The notes under the pieces: generated by a model
What the model saw: the letters and a program-made list of their open reading frames with translations, nothing else
The model's database searches: none
What the model was told of the DNA's origin: nothing
Translations under genes and position numbers: made by a program
Shown here: piece after piece, positions 17,582 through 25,680 of the stretch
How the letters are laid out: each line of letters begins with the position of its first letter
Numbering within the stretch: position 1 is the stretch's first letter
Assembly (NCBI GenBank): GCA_023150945.1
Contig: JAKLJX010000008.1
Span: 124,001 to 188,000, forward strand
Reading direction: 5' to 3'
DNA: 64,000 bases
From: a bacterium
Lineage (GTDB): Bacteria > Zhuqueibacterota > Zhuqueibacteria > Zhuqueibacterales > Zhuqueibacteraceae

Positions 17582-19771
17582 ATGAAAATGTCCGTGCAGT
17601 GCCTGGCCGCTGCGCTGCTCCTGCTCACGGGGCAGGCGCTGGCGCAAGACAATCGAATTCGGTACAATGCCCAGGACTTGTTTCTCAGCGGCGCCAATCT
17701 GGCGTGGGTTGCCTTTGCCAATGACATTGGCCCCGGAATGATGGATCGCAATTCGTTTGCGGAGACGATGCTGCAGATGCACGATCACGGCGGCAATGCT
17801 TTGCGCTGGTGGCTGCACACCAACGGCACGGTGACGCCCGCATTCGATGCCAGCGGTCGCGTCAGCGGACCCGGCGAAGGCACCATCGCAGACTTGCGCG
17901 CCGCCCTCGATCTCGCCTGGGAACGCGAGATCGGGCTGATTCTCTGCCTGTGGTCCTTCGACATGCTGCGCGCCTCCAACAACGCGACCGTGCTGAATCG
18001 CAACCGGCTGATGCTCACCGACACCACCTACACACGCGCCTACCTCAACAACTGCCTCATCCCCATGGTCGATTCGCTCAAAGGCCATCCCGCGCTTTTG
18101 GCCTGGGAGATTTTCAACGAACCGGAGGGCATGAGCAACGAATTCGGCTGGAGTGACATCCAGCATGTTCCCATGTCCGCCATTCAGCGCTTCGTCAATC
18201 TCAGCGCCGGCGCGATTCACCGCACCGACAGCACGGCGCTGGTCACCAGCGGTGCCTGGAGCTTTCTCGCCCTCACTGACGTGGGCCTGACTACGCTTCC
18301 CAAGACCGGCCCCGCGTTGACGGAACGCAGTGCCGCCGAGCAGCAGCAACTCACGGAATGGTTCAATCAAAAATATCGTGCGGCGCTCGCCACCGAACAA
18401 GTCGTGGCCTACCTGCAACACCTGGAAAGCCAGGCGAATTTCAACTACTACACCGACAGCCGATTGATCGGCGCGGGCGGCGATCCGCTCGGCACGCTCG
18501 ATTTCTACTCGGTGCATTACTACACCGGCATCCTGCCGCGCACGCCCACGGCGGTCTCGCCATTTCACCACCCCAAAAGCTATTGGCAGTTGGACAAACC
18601 GCTGGCGGTGGCGGAGTTTGCCCTGCAGACGACGTACGGCGTGGCGAAGATGGCGCTTTATGAAAACCTCTACCAAAACGGTTATGCCGGCGCGCTGGCG
18701 TGGTCGTGGACCGACGTCAATCTCTCCAGCCATGCAGATATGCTCGCCTCAATGCAATTGATGTGGGACAATCACCGAACCGACGTCGATGTCAACGGCA
18801 TCGGCGGCGACTGGCCGCTCATCGCGCTCACCAGCCCCGCGAATGATGCCGTTTTTCCCGACGGCGCCGAGGTGGTGATCGAAGCCGTCGCCTCAGACCC
18901 TGACGGTCAGGTCGTTTTGGTGGAGTTCTTTGCCAACGACACACTGAAGATCGGCGAACGGACCGTTGAACCTTACGCCGTGTCCTGGTCGAATATCCCG
19001 GGCGGCATCTACGCGCTCACGGCGGTGGCCACCGATGACCGGGGCCATCAACGCACCTCCAATCGTGTGCAGATTCAAGTGGGCCGGCCGCCGTTCGTGC
19101 GGCTGGAGGCGGAACTGGCCACGCGCGCCGGCGAACTGCAGAATCTCATCATCAAGAACAACCCGGCGGCGAGCAACGGCGCCTACGTGGAGATGCGCAC
19201 CCAGAGCGGCTCGCTCACCTGGGACATTCCCGCTATTCCAGCGGCAGGCAAATATGAAATCGTGTTCGGCTATCGACTGTCGTTTGACACGCCGAAGCAT
19301 CAATACGTCAACGTCAACGGTGTGCGCGCCGCCGAAGTGGTGTTCGACGGCAACATGAATGCCTGGCTGGAAAAGAAAGTCAGCGTTGATCTCGCCGCCG
19401 GCAGCAACAGCATTGCCCTGGTCTTGTCCTGGGGCTGGATGGACCTCGACTACCTCGGCATCCCCAGCAACCTGCTGACGTCGGTGCAGCAGCGCGACGA
19501 GGCGCCGTTGCGTTATTCCTTGCAGCAGAATTATCCCAATCCTTTCAATCCCGCCACCAAGATTCGCTATTCCCTCGCCCAGCCCGGCCACGTGAAGGTG
19601 TTCGTGCACGATCTGCTCGGGCGGCAGGTGGCGGTGCTGGTCGATCAAAAGCAGAATCCCGGCTTCCACGAGATCATGTTCGAGGGCGGCAACCTCGCCA
19701 GCGGCATCTACCTGCTCCGCCTGCAAGCCGGTTCATTCCGGGCGGAAAGGCGCATGCTGCTGATCAGATAA
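17582..19771 (+). CDS. Secreted GH5-like endo-mannanase/cellulase with Ig-like, CBM and T9SS-type modules
   Basis: A 729-residue protein with a signal peptide ending ALAQ. The catalytic domain (~25-410) has WEIFNEPEG with E180 as the likely acid/base and VAEFAL with E345 as the likely nucleophile, plus GNALRWWLH near the start. An Ig-like Big_9-type domain (ITSPA-like PLIALTSPANDAVFPDGAEV to VQIQVG, ~415-500) is followed by a CBM6/35-like jelly roll (~503-635, ending LDYLGIP). The sorting tail runs from NYPNPFNPATKI to RMLLIR. It starts 2 bp after the regulator stop, so the two are surely co-transcribed. The pattern resembles bacterial mannanases, but exact specificity is inferred. Confidence 0.87.
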   Translation: MKMSVQCLAAALLLLTGQALAQDNRIRYNAQDLFLSGANLAWVAFANDIGPGMMDRNSFAETMLQMHDHGGNALRWWLHTNGTVTPAFDASGRVSGPGEGTIADLRAALDLAWEREIGLILCLWSFDMLRASNNATVLNRNRLMLTDTTYTRAYLNNCLIPMVDSLKGHPALLAWEIFNEPEGMSNEFGWSDIQHVPMSAIQRFVNLSAGAIHRTDSTALVTSGAWSFLALTDVGLTTLPKTGPALTERSAAEQQQLTEWFNQKYRAALATEQVVAYLQHLESQANFNYYTDSRLIGAGGDPLGTLDFYSVHYYTGILPRTPTAVSPFHHPKSYWQLDKPLAVAEFALQTTYGVAKMALYENLYQNGYAGALAWSWTDVNLSSHADMLASMQLMWDNHRTDVDVNGIGGDWPLIALTSPANDAVFPDGAEVVIEAVASDPDGQVVLVEFFANDTLKIGERTVEPYAVSWSNIPGGIYALTAVATDDRGHQRTSNRVQIQVGRPPFVRLEAELATRAGELQNLIIKNNPAASNGAYVEMRTQSGSLTWDIPAIPAAGKYEIVFGYRLSFDTPKHQYVNVNGVRAAEVVFDGNMNAWLEKKVSVDLAAGSNSIALVLSWGWMDLDYLGIPSNLLTSVQQRDEAPLRYSLQQNYPNPFNPATKIRYSLAQPGHVKVFVHDLLGRQVAVLVDQKQNPGFHEIMFEGGNLASGIYLLRLQAGSFRAERRMLLIR

Positions 19772-19774
19772 TGA

Positions 19775-19916
19775 GTGTCCGTCCGAAATCACGAACTTTC
19801 GAGAAAATGTTCCTGCAACGGCTTGGCCGTTGCATCAAAATCTTGAGAGTTGCCACGACATTCGAAGTTTTGGAAACCTCGGCTCAGCCGAGGTTGGAAC
19901 ATTCTCGGACAGACAC
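19775..19916. repeat. Palindromic intergenic element with two internal hairpins
   Basis: A 142-bp element just after the GH5-like gene. Its ends are inverted copies: GTGTCCGTCCG (19775-19785) and CGGACAGACAC (19906-19916), one mismatch. Inside are two hairpins: TGCAACGGC/GCCGTTGCA (19814-19834, 3-base loop) and AACCTCGGCT/AGCCGAGGTT (19875-19895, one base between the arms). ATGTTCC/GGAACAT also pair between the halves. It looks like a REP/MITE-type mobile repeat and could also end transcription. No second copy is in the window. Confidence 0.7.
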
Positions 19917-20005
19917 AAACAAGCTGACCAATATCTCCGGGCCGGGCGGCGTGGCAAGATCGCACCGCCCGGCGCTGCGCCGTGCCATGTGAACGAGGAG
20001 GAACG

Positions 20006-21274
20006 ATGAATCTGGCGGCGTTGCTCGTCGGTGTGTTCGCCTTCCTGCTCTATCTGGCGTGGGAAAGTCATTCCCTGCGCCGGCAACGAGACACCATTGC
20101 CCTGCGCCTGAGCGTGACCGGCACGCGCGGCAAATCGAGCGTGGTGCGAATCATTGCCGCGATCTTGCGTGCGGACGGCAGAACGGTTGTCGCCAAGACC
20201 ACCGGCTCGCAGGCGCGTTTCATCCTGCCGGATGGCCGCGAGCTTGAAGTTCCCAGACGGGGGCCGCCTTCCATCATCGAACAGAAACGGCTCATCAAAT
20301 TGGCCAGCCGCTGCCGGGCAGATTGTCTGGTGGCGGAAGTCATGAGCATCCATCCCGAGAATCATTGGGTCGAATCGCGGCAGATCCTGCAGCCGCAGAT
20401 GGTCGTCATCACCAATGTCCGGCCCGATCATCTCGAGGCCATGGGGGAAACCAAAGCAGAGATTGCCGCGGTGCTCAGCCTCGCCATTCCCGCCCACTGT
20501 CGCGTGTTTGTTCCTGAAAAAGAAAACTATGCTCCGTTTGCGGCCGCGGTCGAGCAGTCCGGCGGCGAGTTGATTGCCGTTCCGCCCGGCTTGGCCGCCC
20601 GCCTCCTCCCTCCTGCCCCGGAATTGCAGAAAACCGAATTCGCCGACAATCTCGATCTCGCGGCCGCGGTGACCAGCCATCTTGGCATCACGGCGGAAAT
20701 CATCTGGCAGGGCATGCGACAAGCGCAGTATGACCTCGGCAAGTTTGGCGTCTGGCGCTATCGTTCGCCGGAAACCCAAAAGACGCATTACTTCGTCAAC
20801 GGCTTTGCCGCGAATGATCCGGAATCGACCTGGCAGGTTCTCGCCAAAGCGCGGGAAATACTCCCTGCTGCCGCGCACCGTGTGCACGGACTGCTGAGCC
20901 TGCGGCCGGATCGCGGTGATCGCACGCAGCAATGGCTGCATGTGCTTGCGGCCGGTGCGCATGAGCATTTCGGCAAGTTGTACGTGACCGGCGCGCATGC
21001 GCCGCTCGTCGCGCGCAGACTGCAATCCGCCGCCGCACGCCCCGCGCCGGCCGGCCGGCGCAGCACCGCCCTCCCGGCCACACCAGGTAATTCTGCATTG
21101 CCTTCCTCAAAAAAAGTGGGTATCCTGAAGGGCAAAACGGCGGCAGCGATGATGCAAACCCTGCTGGCAGAATGCGAGGATCAATCGGTGATCTTCGGCT
21201 TCGGCAACATCAAGGGCACGGGCGAGCTGCTGGTGAATCACTGGAAGGCGATCGGCGAGATTTATGGGTTATGA
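20006..21274 (+). CDS. pgsB: Poly-gamma-glutamate synthase subunit PgsB/CapB (Mur-ligase-like)
   Basis: About 422 residues from the ATG at 20006, which follows GAGGAGG. An N-terminal membrane segment (LAALLVGVFAFLLYLAW) precedes a Mur-ligase-like ATP-binding domain with the P-loop VTGTRGKSSVVR (GTRGKSS at 39-45). Then come VAEVMSIHPENHW, VVITNVRPDHLEAMG and a C-terminal VIFGFGNIKGTGELLVNHW. PgsB/CapB with CapC polymerises glutamate through gamma-amide bonds at the inner membrane. It overlaps the pgsC start by 11 bp, the usual arrangement. There is an Ala/Pro-rich insertion near 345-375. No capA/pgsA is in the window. Confidence 0.93.
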   Translation: MNLAALLVGVFAFLLYLAWESHSLRRQRDTIALRLSVTGTRGKSSVVRIIAAILRADGRTVVAKTTGSQARFILPDGRELEVPRRGPPSIIEQKRLIKLASRCRADCLVAEVMSIHPENHWVESRQILQPQMVVITNVRPDHLEAMGETKAEIAAVLSLAIPAHCRVFVPEKENYAPFAAAVEQSGGELIAVPPGLAARLLPPAPELQKTEFADNLDLAAAVTSHLGITAEIIWQGMRQAQYDLGKFGVWRYRSPETQKTHYFVNGFAANDPESTWQVLAKAREILPAAAHRVHGLLSLRPDRGDRTQQWLHVLAAGAHEHFGKLYVTGAHAPLVARRLQSAAARPAPAGRRSTALPATPGNSALPSSKKVGILKGKTAAAMMQTLLAECEDQSVIFGFGNIKGTGELLVNHWKAIGEIYGL

Positions 21275-21692
21275 GATTACGTTTATCGGCCTGCTGGTTG
21301 CGCTGCTCTATATCGGCATTACGGGCTGGTATCCCGGCGGCATCATCGTGCCGAGCTATTTGGTTTTGTTCGTCGATCAGCCGGCACGTATTGCCGGTAC
21401 TCTGCTGGCCGCGCTGTTGACGCTGCTGTGCTACAGAATCGCTTCACACCATCTGATCCTTTTCGGCCGGCGGCGTTTCGTGTTCATGATCTTGGTTGGC
21501 GGAATCTGGACTTTGCTCTGGCTGGCAATTCTCCCGGCGGTGTTGCCGTTGTCGCTCGAATTCAGAGTCATCGGCTGGGTGATTCCCGGCTTGATCGCCA
21601 ACAACTTCGAACGCCAGGGCGTGTTGTTGACGACTGCTTCGCTGGTCACGGTTACAGTGGTGACCTATTTGCTGGGAAAGATAATTCAATAG
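21264..21692 (+). CDS. pgsC: Poly-gamma-glutamate biosynthesis membrane protein PgsC/CapC
   Basis: A 142-residue integral membrane protein with about four or five membrane segments. It carries family signatures such as YIGITGWYPGGIIVPSYLVL near the N-terminus and VIPGLIANNFERQGVLLT near the end. CapC partners CapB in the membrane-bound synthase. The gene overlaps pgsB by 11 bp. After it comes 441 bp of repeat-rich non-coding DNA before the next pgs-type gene, which is unusual for this normally compact cluster. Confidence 0.94.
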   Translation: MGYEITFIGLLVALLYIGITGWYPGGIIVPSYLVLFVDQPARIAGTLLAALLTLLCYRIASHHLILFGRRRFVFMILVGGIWTLLWLAILPAVLPLSLEFRVIGWVIPGLIANNFERQGVLLTTASLVTVTVVTYLLGKIIQ

Positions 21693-21700
21693 GTTCGTAG

Positions 21701-22142
21701 TAGCGCCTTTAGGCGCGCAACTTTCAAAATGGGTTTGCACTCCCGAATGCCAGCGCGATGCCCAAGCTTGATACTACAACGTCAAGTCGAATTCTATTGC
21801 ACAGACAAATGGCGCCCCATGGGGCGAAATGCAGAAGCGAAGGGCAACGCCCTGGAAAATCAGTCGTCATGAAACAACACCGAGCCCCATCGGGGCGCCA
21901 TAGAAACACACCAGAAATGCCGCCCGGTCAGGGCTAGATGTGATGAACTTTGACAGTTCCCAGGGCGCTGCCCGTGGGCTATTACATGTGACCCCGTCGG
22001 GGTCAAGCTGGCCTTCTTGAGAAGCCAGTGTACTTGACGTTGTAGTGTTGAGCAAGACGCTTAAGGGCGTCACTACAAACGACGCCTTAGGGCGCACAGC
22101 TTTCAAAATGGGCTTGTACCCCCAAATGCCAGCATGATGCCC
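21701..22142. repeat. Structured non-coding repeat cassette inserted in the pgs cluster
   Basis: A 63-bp direct repeat (21701-21763 and 22080-22142, constant offset 379 bp, about 50 of 63 bases identical by eye) bounds the region. Within it, ACTACAACGTCAAGT (21773-21787) and its exact reverse complement (22032-22046) form 15-bp inverted ends. Between these lie GC hairpins: CGCCCCATGGGGCG (21813-21826), GCCCC/GGGGC (21884-21896) and GACCCC/GGGGTC (21990-22004). No coding frame is convincing. It looks like a MITE-like or REP-cluster insertion. The right direct repeat supplies the ATGATG used as start of the next gene. Confidence 0.75.
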
Positions 22143-23159
22143 TCACTCCTCAAAAGAAGAGATCACCTCCCCTCCCGGCAAAAGTCCGATCGTGTGATCA
22201 TTGCCGCCGGGCTGGTGAGCCTGGCGGTCTTGGTGGTAATCAAAATCGCTTCGCCGCGCAGTCCCTTGCCCTATGCCGATCAAATGCGCACTGCCGCGCG
22301 CTTCATGGAGCAGGCCACTGCAATCGTCAGCAGCGGCTACGTCGCGGCCGGCAACCAGATCGATGCCACGATCGACCCCAATCACACCGGCCTGGTTGGC
22401 CCGAAAAACTCGGATTTGACCACTACGCTCGGCCAGCTCGAAGCCAAACGCACAACCACCAACCCCAACATGGCCGCACTGCTCGTTCATTTGCTGCATC
22501 AGGCCGGCGTGCAGCCGGGTGACACCATCGCGGTCGGCAGCTCGGCCTCCTTTCCGGCGTTGCTGCTCGCCACCCTCGCGGCCGCGCGCGCGATGGAAGT
22601 CTATCCCGTCGTGATCCTCTCGCTGGGCGCTTCCGCCTATGGCAGTACCACGGTTGATTTCAATTTGCTGAGCATTTACCAACTTCTGCTCCGCGCAGGG
22701 GCATTTGCCATTCCACCGGCCGCCATTTCGCTCGGCGGGGAGAGAGATACTGGCCAGGATTTCGAACCGGAGGTCAAAGAACGCTTGCTTCAACAAATTC
22801 AGCGAAGCGGCATCCCCTTCATTTATGAGCCTGATCTCCAAAAGAACGTCGCGCGGCGGATGAAAATATATCAGGGTCATTCCGCCGCCGGCAGAATTTC
22901 CGCTTTCGTCAATATTGGGGGCAACTACGCCGATCTGGGCACGAGTGCGCTGGTGCTTGAAGTCAAGCCTGGATTGAACCGGAACCTCGCGCTTCCGGCA
23001 GAATCGGAACGCGGCGTGCTGTTCGAGCTGGCGGCACAGGGCATCCCGTGCATACATCTGCTGTTCATCAAAGGGCTGGCCATGAAATACGGCCTGCCGT
23101 GGGACCCAATTCCATTGCCTAAACCGGGCGACATGCTATTGACCAATTCCTTGCTGTGA
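22134..23159 (+). CDS. Poly-gamma-glutamate system protein (PgsW-like)
   Basis: A 341-residue protein with a basic N-terminus and one membrane segment (VIIAAGLVSLAVLVVIKIA, ~21-39), then a large extracytoplasmic domain. Segments such as LVGPKNSDLTTTLGQLEAKR, NPNMAALLVHLLHQAGVQPG, VILSLGASAYGSTTVDF and FVNIGGNYADLGTS match my memory of the 'poly-gamma-glutamate system protein' family that accompanies PgsB/PgsC. Its biochemical role is not established. Two tandem ATGs (22134, 22137) lie in the right repeat of the upstream cassette and lack a good ribosome site; GTG at 22194 is a possible alternative start. Confidence 0.82.
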   Translation: MMPSLLKRRDHLPSRQKSDRVIIAAGLVSLAVLVVIKIASPRSPLPYADQMRTAARFMEQATAIVSSGYVAAGNQIDATIDPNHTGLVGPKNSDLTTTLGQLEAKRTTTNPNMAALLVHLLHQAGVQPGDTIAVGSSASFPALLLATLAAARAMEVYPVVILSLGASAYGSTTVDFNLLSIYQLLLRAGAFAIPPAAISLGGERDTGQDFEPEVKERLLQQIQRSGIPFIYEPDLQKNVARRMKIYQGHSAAGRISAFVNIGGNYADLGTSALVLEVKPGLNRNLALPAESERGVLFELAAQGIPCIHLLFIKGLAMKYGLPWDPIPLPKPGDMLLTNSLL

Positions 23160-23186
23160 TGGCTTTTTCAAATAGAGGAGAGAATC

Positions 23187-24938
23187 ATGTACCACAAACG
23201 AGCATCGTTGTTGCTGGCCGCGCTCATCGCCATGATTGGCTGGTTCGGCCTGTCCGCTGCTGTGGCGCAGGAATGCAGAACCCATGACGGCGCTTGCGCC
23301 GATGATCAATGCACCGTGGTCATGGTCGGCAAGAAAGCCTCGGTTGACGGCTCGGTGATTTCGACCCACACCTGCGACTGCGGTTTTTGCGATTGGACCT
23401 GGCGCTACGTGCCGCCGGCTGATCATGCGCCGGGCGCCACCCGCAAGATCTACTATTTCGATCAGTTCACCACCGACCATCCCAGCAAGGGCCTGCGCTG
23501 GGACGCCATCGACGACAACTACGCCGGACTCGAAATTCCGCAAGTCAGCCACACCTACGGTTATCTGCACGGCGCCTTCGGATATGTCAATGACAATCAA
23601 GTGGCGCTGGGCGAATCCACCATCGGCTGCCGCGAGCAAATGCAAAACAACACCTCGGCGCCGAAGTTCGACATCACCATGCTGACGATGATTGCGATGG
23701 AGCGCGCGAAAACCGCGCGCGACGCGATTCAGATCATGGGCGATCTGGCGGTGAAATACGGCTACGGCCACACCGATGAAGGCGAGATGCTTTCGCTCTC
23801 CGATCCCAACGAAGTGTGGGTATTCGAAATCATGCCGGTGGGGCCGTTGTGGACGCCGGAAAGCGGCAAGCCGGGCGCGGTGTGGTGCGCGCAACGCGTG
23901 CCCGACGATCACGTCAGCGTGTGCCCCAACGAATCACGCATCGGAGAAATCGATCTCAACAACAAAGACTATTTCATGGCCTCGACGAATGTCATCTCGT
24001 TTGCCGTCGAGCAGAAGCTCTATGACCCCAAGAGCGGCAAGCCCTTCAACTGGAAGCGCGCCTACTCGCCGAGCGAATTCAGCGCCACCAGCTCGAACGG
24101 CTCGCGTGGCCGCTTGTGGCGTTTCTTCGATTTGGTTGCGCCCTCGCAGAAATTCAGCCCGGACACGCCCAACATGGATTTGCCCTTCTCCATCAAGCCC
24201 GAGAAGAAATACTCGGTGAGTGACGTGATCTGGCTGCTGCGCGACAAGTTCGACGGCACGCCGTTCTACACCGCACGCGGCCTGCAGGGCGGGCCGTTCG
24301 AAAATCCCAACCGGCTGCCGTACGGCTTCACACTCGACGGCAAGAAGTACAACACCTCGCGCTGCATCGGCGTCAATCGCGCGGAATATGTCACCGTCAT
24401 CCAGTGCCGCGACTGGCTGCCCAATCCCATCGGCGGACTGGTGTGGATCGGCTGGGGCGCGCAGGATACCGACTGCTTCATGCCCTTCTACCAGGGCGTG
24501 ACGCGCATTCCGGAGTCTTTCAAGATCGGAGATCACTGGACCTTCGACCGCAAGTCCGCGCGCTGGGCCTTTGACTACGTCGACTTTCACACCCAGGTGG
24601 TTTACTCGCATGCCATCAAGGAAGTGCGAAAAGCCCAGGAAAAATGGGAGAAACCGCTGCTGGAGCGCACCCCGGAAATCGATGCTTACGCGCTGCAGCT
24701 TTACAAAAAATCGCCCGAGCAGGCGCGGCAATATCTCACCGACTATTGCATCAACAATGCCAATCTGGTGATCAATGCCTGGTGGGAATTGGGCGACGAG
24801 CTGCTGGTGAAATTCAACCACCTCTGGTATTACGATATTCAGGAACGCAAACGCAAACCGCTGGAGTATCCCGAGTGGTGGCTGCGGGAGCTGGTGCGCT
24901 ACAACAATCTGCAACCGCAACCGGAAGCACAGCCCTAA
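23187..24938 (+). CDS. C69-family (PepD-like) secreted dipeptidase
   Basis: A 583-residue protein with a signal peptide (LLLAALIAMIGWFGLSAAVAQ). The probable catalytic Cys42 starts CTVVMVGKKASVDGSV, the Ntn-hydrolase signature of peptidase family C69. Other family segments are DDNYAGLEIPQVSHTYGY, NDNQVALGESTIGCRE and a late HTQVVYSHAIKEV. C69 enzymes cleave dipeptides after autoprocessing to a free N-terminal Cys. With the pgs genes it may hydrolyse glutamyl peptides from the polymer; this is inference. It starts 27 bp after the PgsW-like gene, with GAGGAG upstream. It contains more Cys near the N-terminus than usual (C30, C37, C42 and CDCGFC). Confidence 0.87.
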   Translation: MYHKRASLLLAALIAMIGWFGLSAAVAQECRTHDGACADDQCTVVMVGKKASVDGSVISTHTCDCGFCDWTWRYVPPADHAPGATRKIYYFDQFTTDHPSKGLRWDAIDDNYAGLEIPQVSHTYGYLHGAFGYVNDNQVALGESTIGCREQMQNNTSAPKFDITMLTMIAMERAKTARDAIQIMGDLAVKYGYGHTDEGEMLSLSDPNEVWVFEIMPVGPLWTPESGKPGAVWCAQRVPDDHVSVCPNESRIGEIDLNNKDYFMASTNVISFAVEQKLYDPKSGKPFNWKRAYSPSEFSATSSNGSRGRLWRFFDLVAPSQKFSPDTPNMDLPFSIKPEKKYSVSDVIWLLRDKFDGTPFYTARGLQGGPFENPNRLPYGFTLDGKKYNTSRCIGVNRAEYVTVIQCRDWLPNPIGGLVWIGWGAQDTDCFMPFYQGVTRIPESFKIGDHWTFDRKSARWAFDYVDFHTQVVYSHAIKEVRKAQEKWEKPLLERTPEIDAYALQLYKKSPEQARQYLTDYCINNANLVINAWWELGDELLVKFNHLWYYDIQERKRKPLEYPEWWLRELVRYNNLQPQPEAQP

Positions 24939-25020
24939 CCCGTGGCGCGCCGGACGTGCGCGTGACATGCAGTCGATGCACGAGCAGGCCCGGCGCCGCC
25001 GCAATTTCTCAAGGAGATTG

Positions 25021-25680
25021 ATGATGAAGCAAATATGCCAGACGTTGGGTTTGTTGCTGCTCGCCGGCGGGCTGCTGGTGCTGCCGGCACAGGCGCAAGA
25101 CAACGTGCCCAAGGCCAAACTGCCGGTGCTCACCACCTCGGCTGGCCAGAGCGCGGATGTGAATACTCTGAATGTGATCATGGAACAAGCCGAAGTCAGC
25201 TTCGATTATTGTGATGTGCCGACCGCGGCGATGGTCAAGGCCGGCGTCGGGCTGGGCGGCGCGAAAGCCAAAACGGGCTTTCATGTGGAAATCAACACGG
25301 ATCTCAATCAATTCAAAGCGGGCACGCCTTATCAAACCGTCATCTTCGCGATTGGCGCCAGTTTGAAGGGCATGGGTGCCTCCGGCTTGACGGTGGAAGC
25401 CGAAGTCAAACGCCTGACGGAGATCATTCAGCATTGCAAGCAGAACAAGATCTTCATCATCGCGGTGCATGCCGGCGGTGAATCCAAACGCGGCGCGCCG
25501 GGCAGCGACAACGAAAAGATGATCGAGGCGGTGGCGCCGTTCGCGAACTACCTCGTGGCAGTGAAGGACAGCAACAAGGACGGACGATTCACCAAAATTG
25601 CCAAGGACGCCGGCATTCCGTTCACGCAGGTCGACTATGCGCTGGGCATCGTTGACGTGATGAAGAAAGCCTTCGAATAA
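25021..25680 (+). CDS. Secreted DUF6305-like protein
   Basis: About 219 residues. AAGGAG at 25011-25016 serves either tandem ATG (25021 or 25024). A signal peptide (LGLLLLAGGLLVLPAQAQ) is followed by a Rossmann-like single domain: PVLTTSAGQSADV, TVIFAIGASLKGMGASG, IFIIAVHAGGESKRGAPGSD and KDSNKDGRFTKIA. These fit what I recall of DUF6305, a family without a known function. The GASLKGMG and HAGGESKRG loops look like ligand-binding loops. The stop overlaps the next start (TAATG), so it is translationally coupled to the permease and may be its extracytoplasmic partner. Confidence 0.75.
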   Translation: MMKQICQTLGLLLLAGGLLVLPAQAQDNVPKAKLPVLTTSAGQSADVNTLNVIMEQAEVSFDYCDVPTAAMVKAGVGLGGAKAKTGFHVEINTDLNQFKAGTPYQTVIFAIGASLKGMGASGLTVEAEVKRLTEIIQHCKQNKIFIIAVHAGGESKRGAPGSDNEKMIEAVAPFANYLVAVKDSNKDGRFTKIAKDAGIPFTQVDYALGIVDVMKKAFE

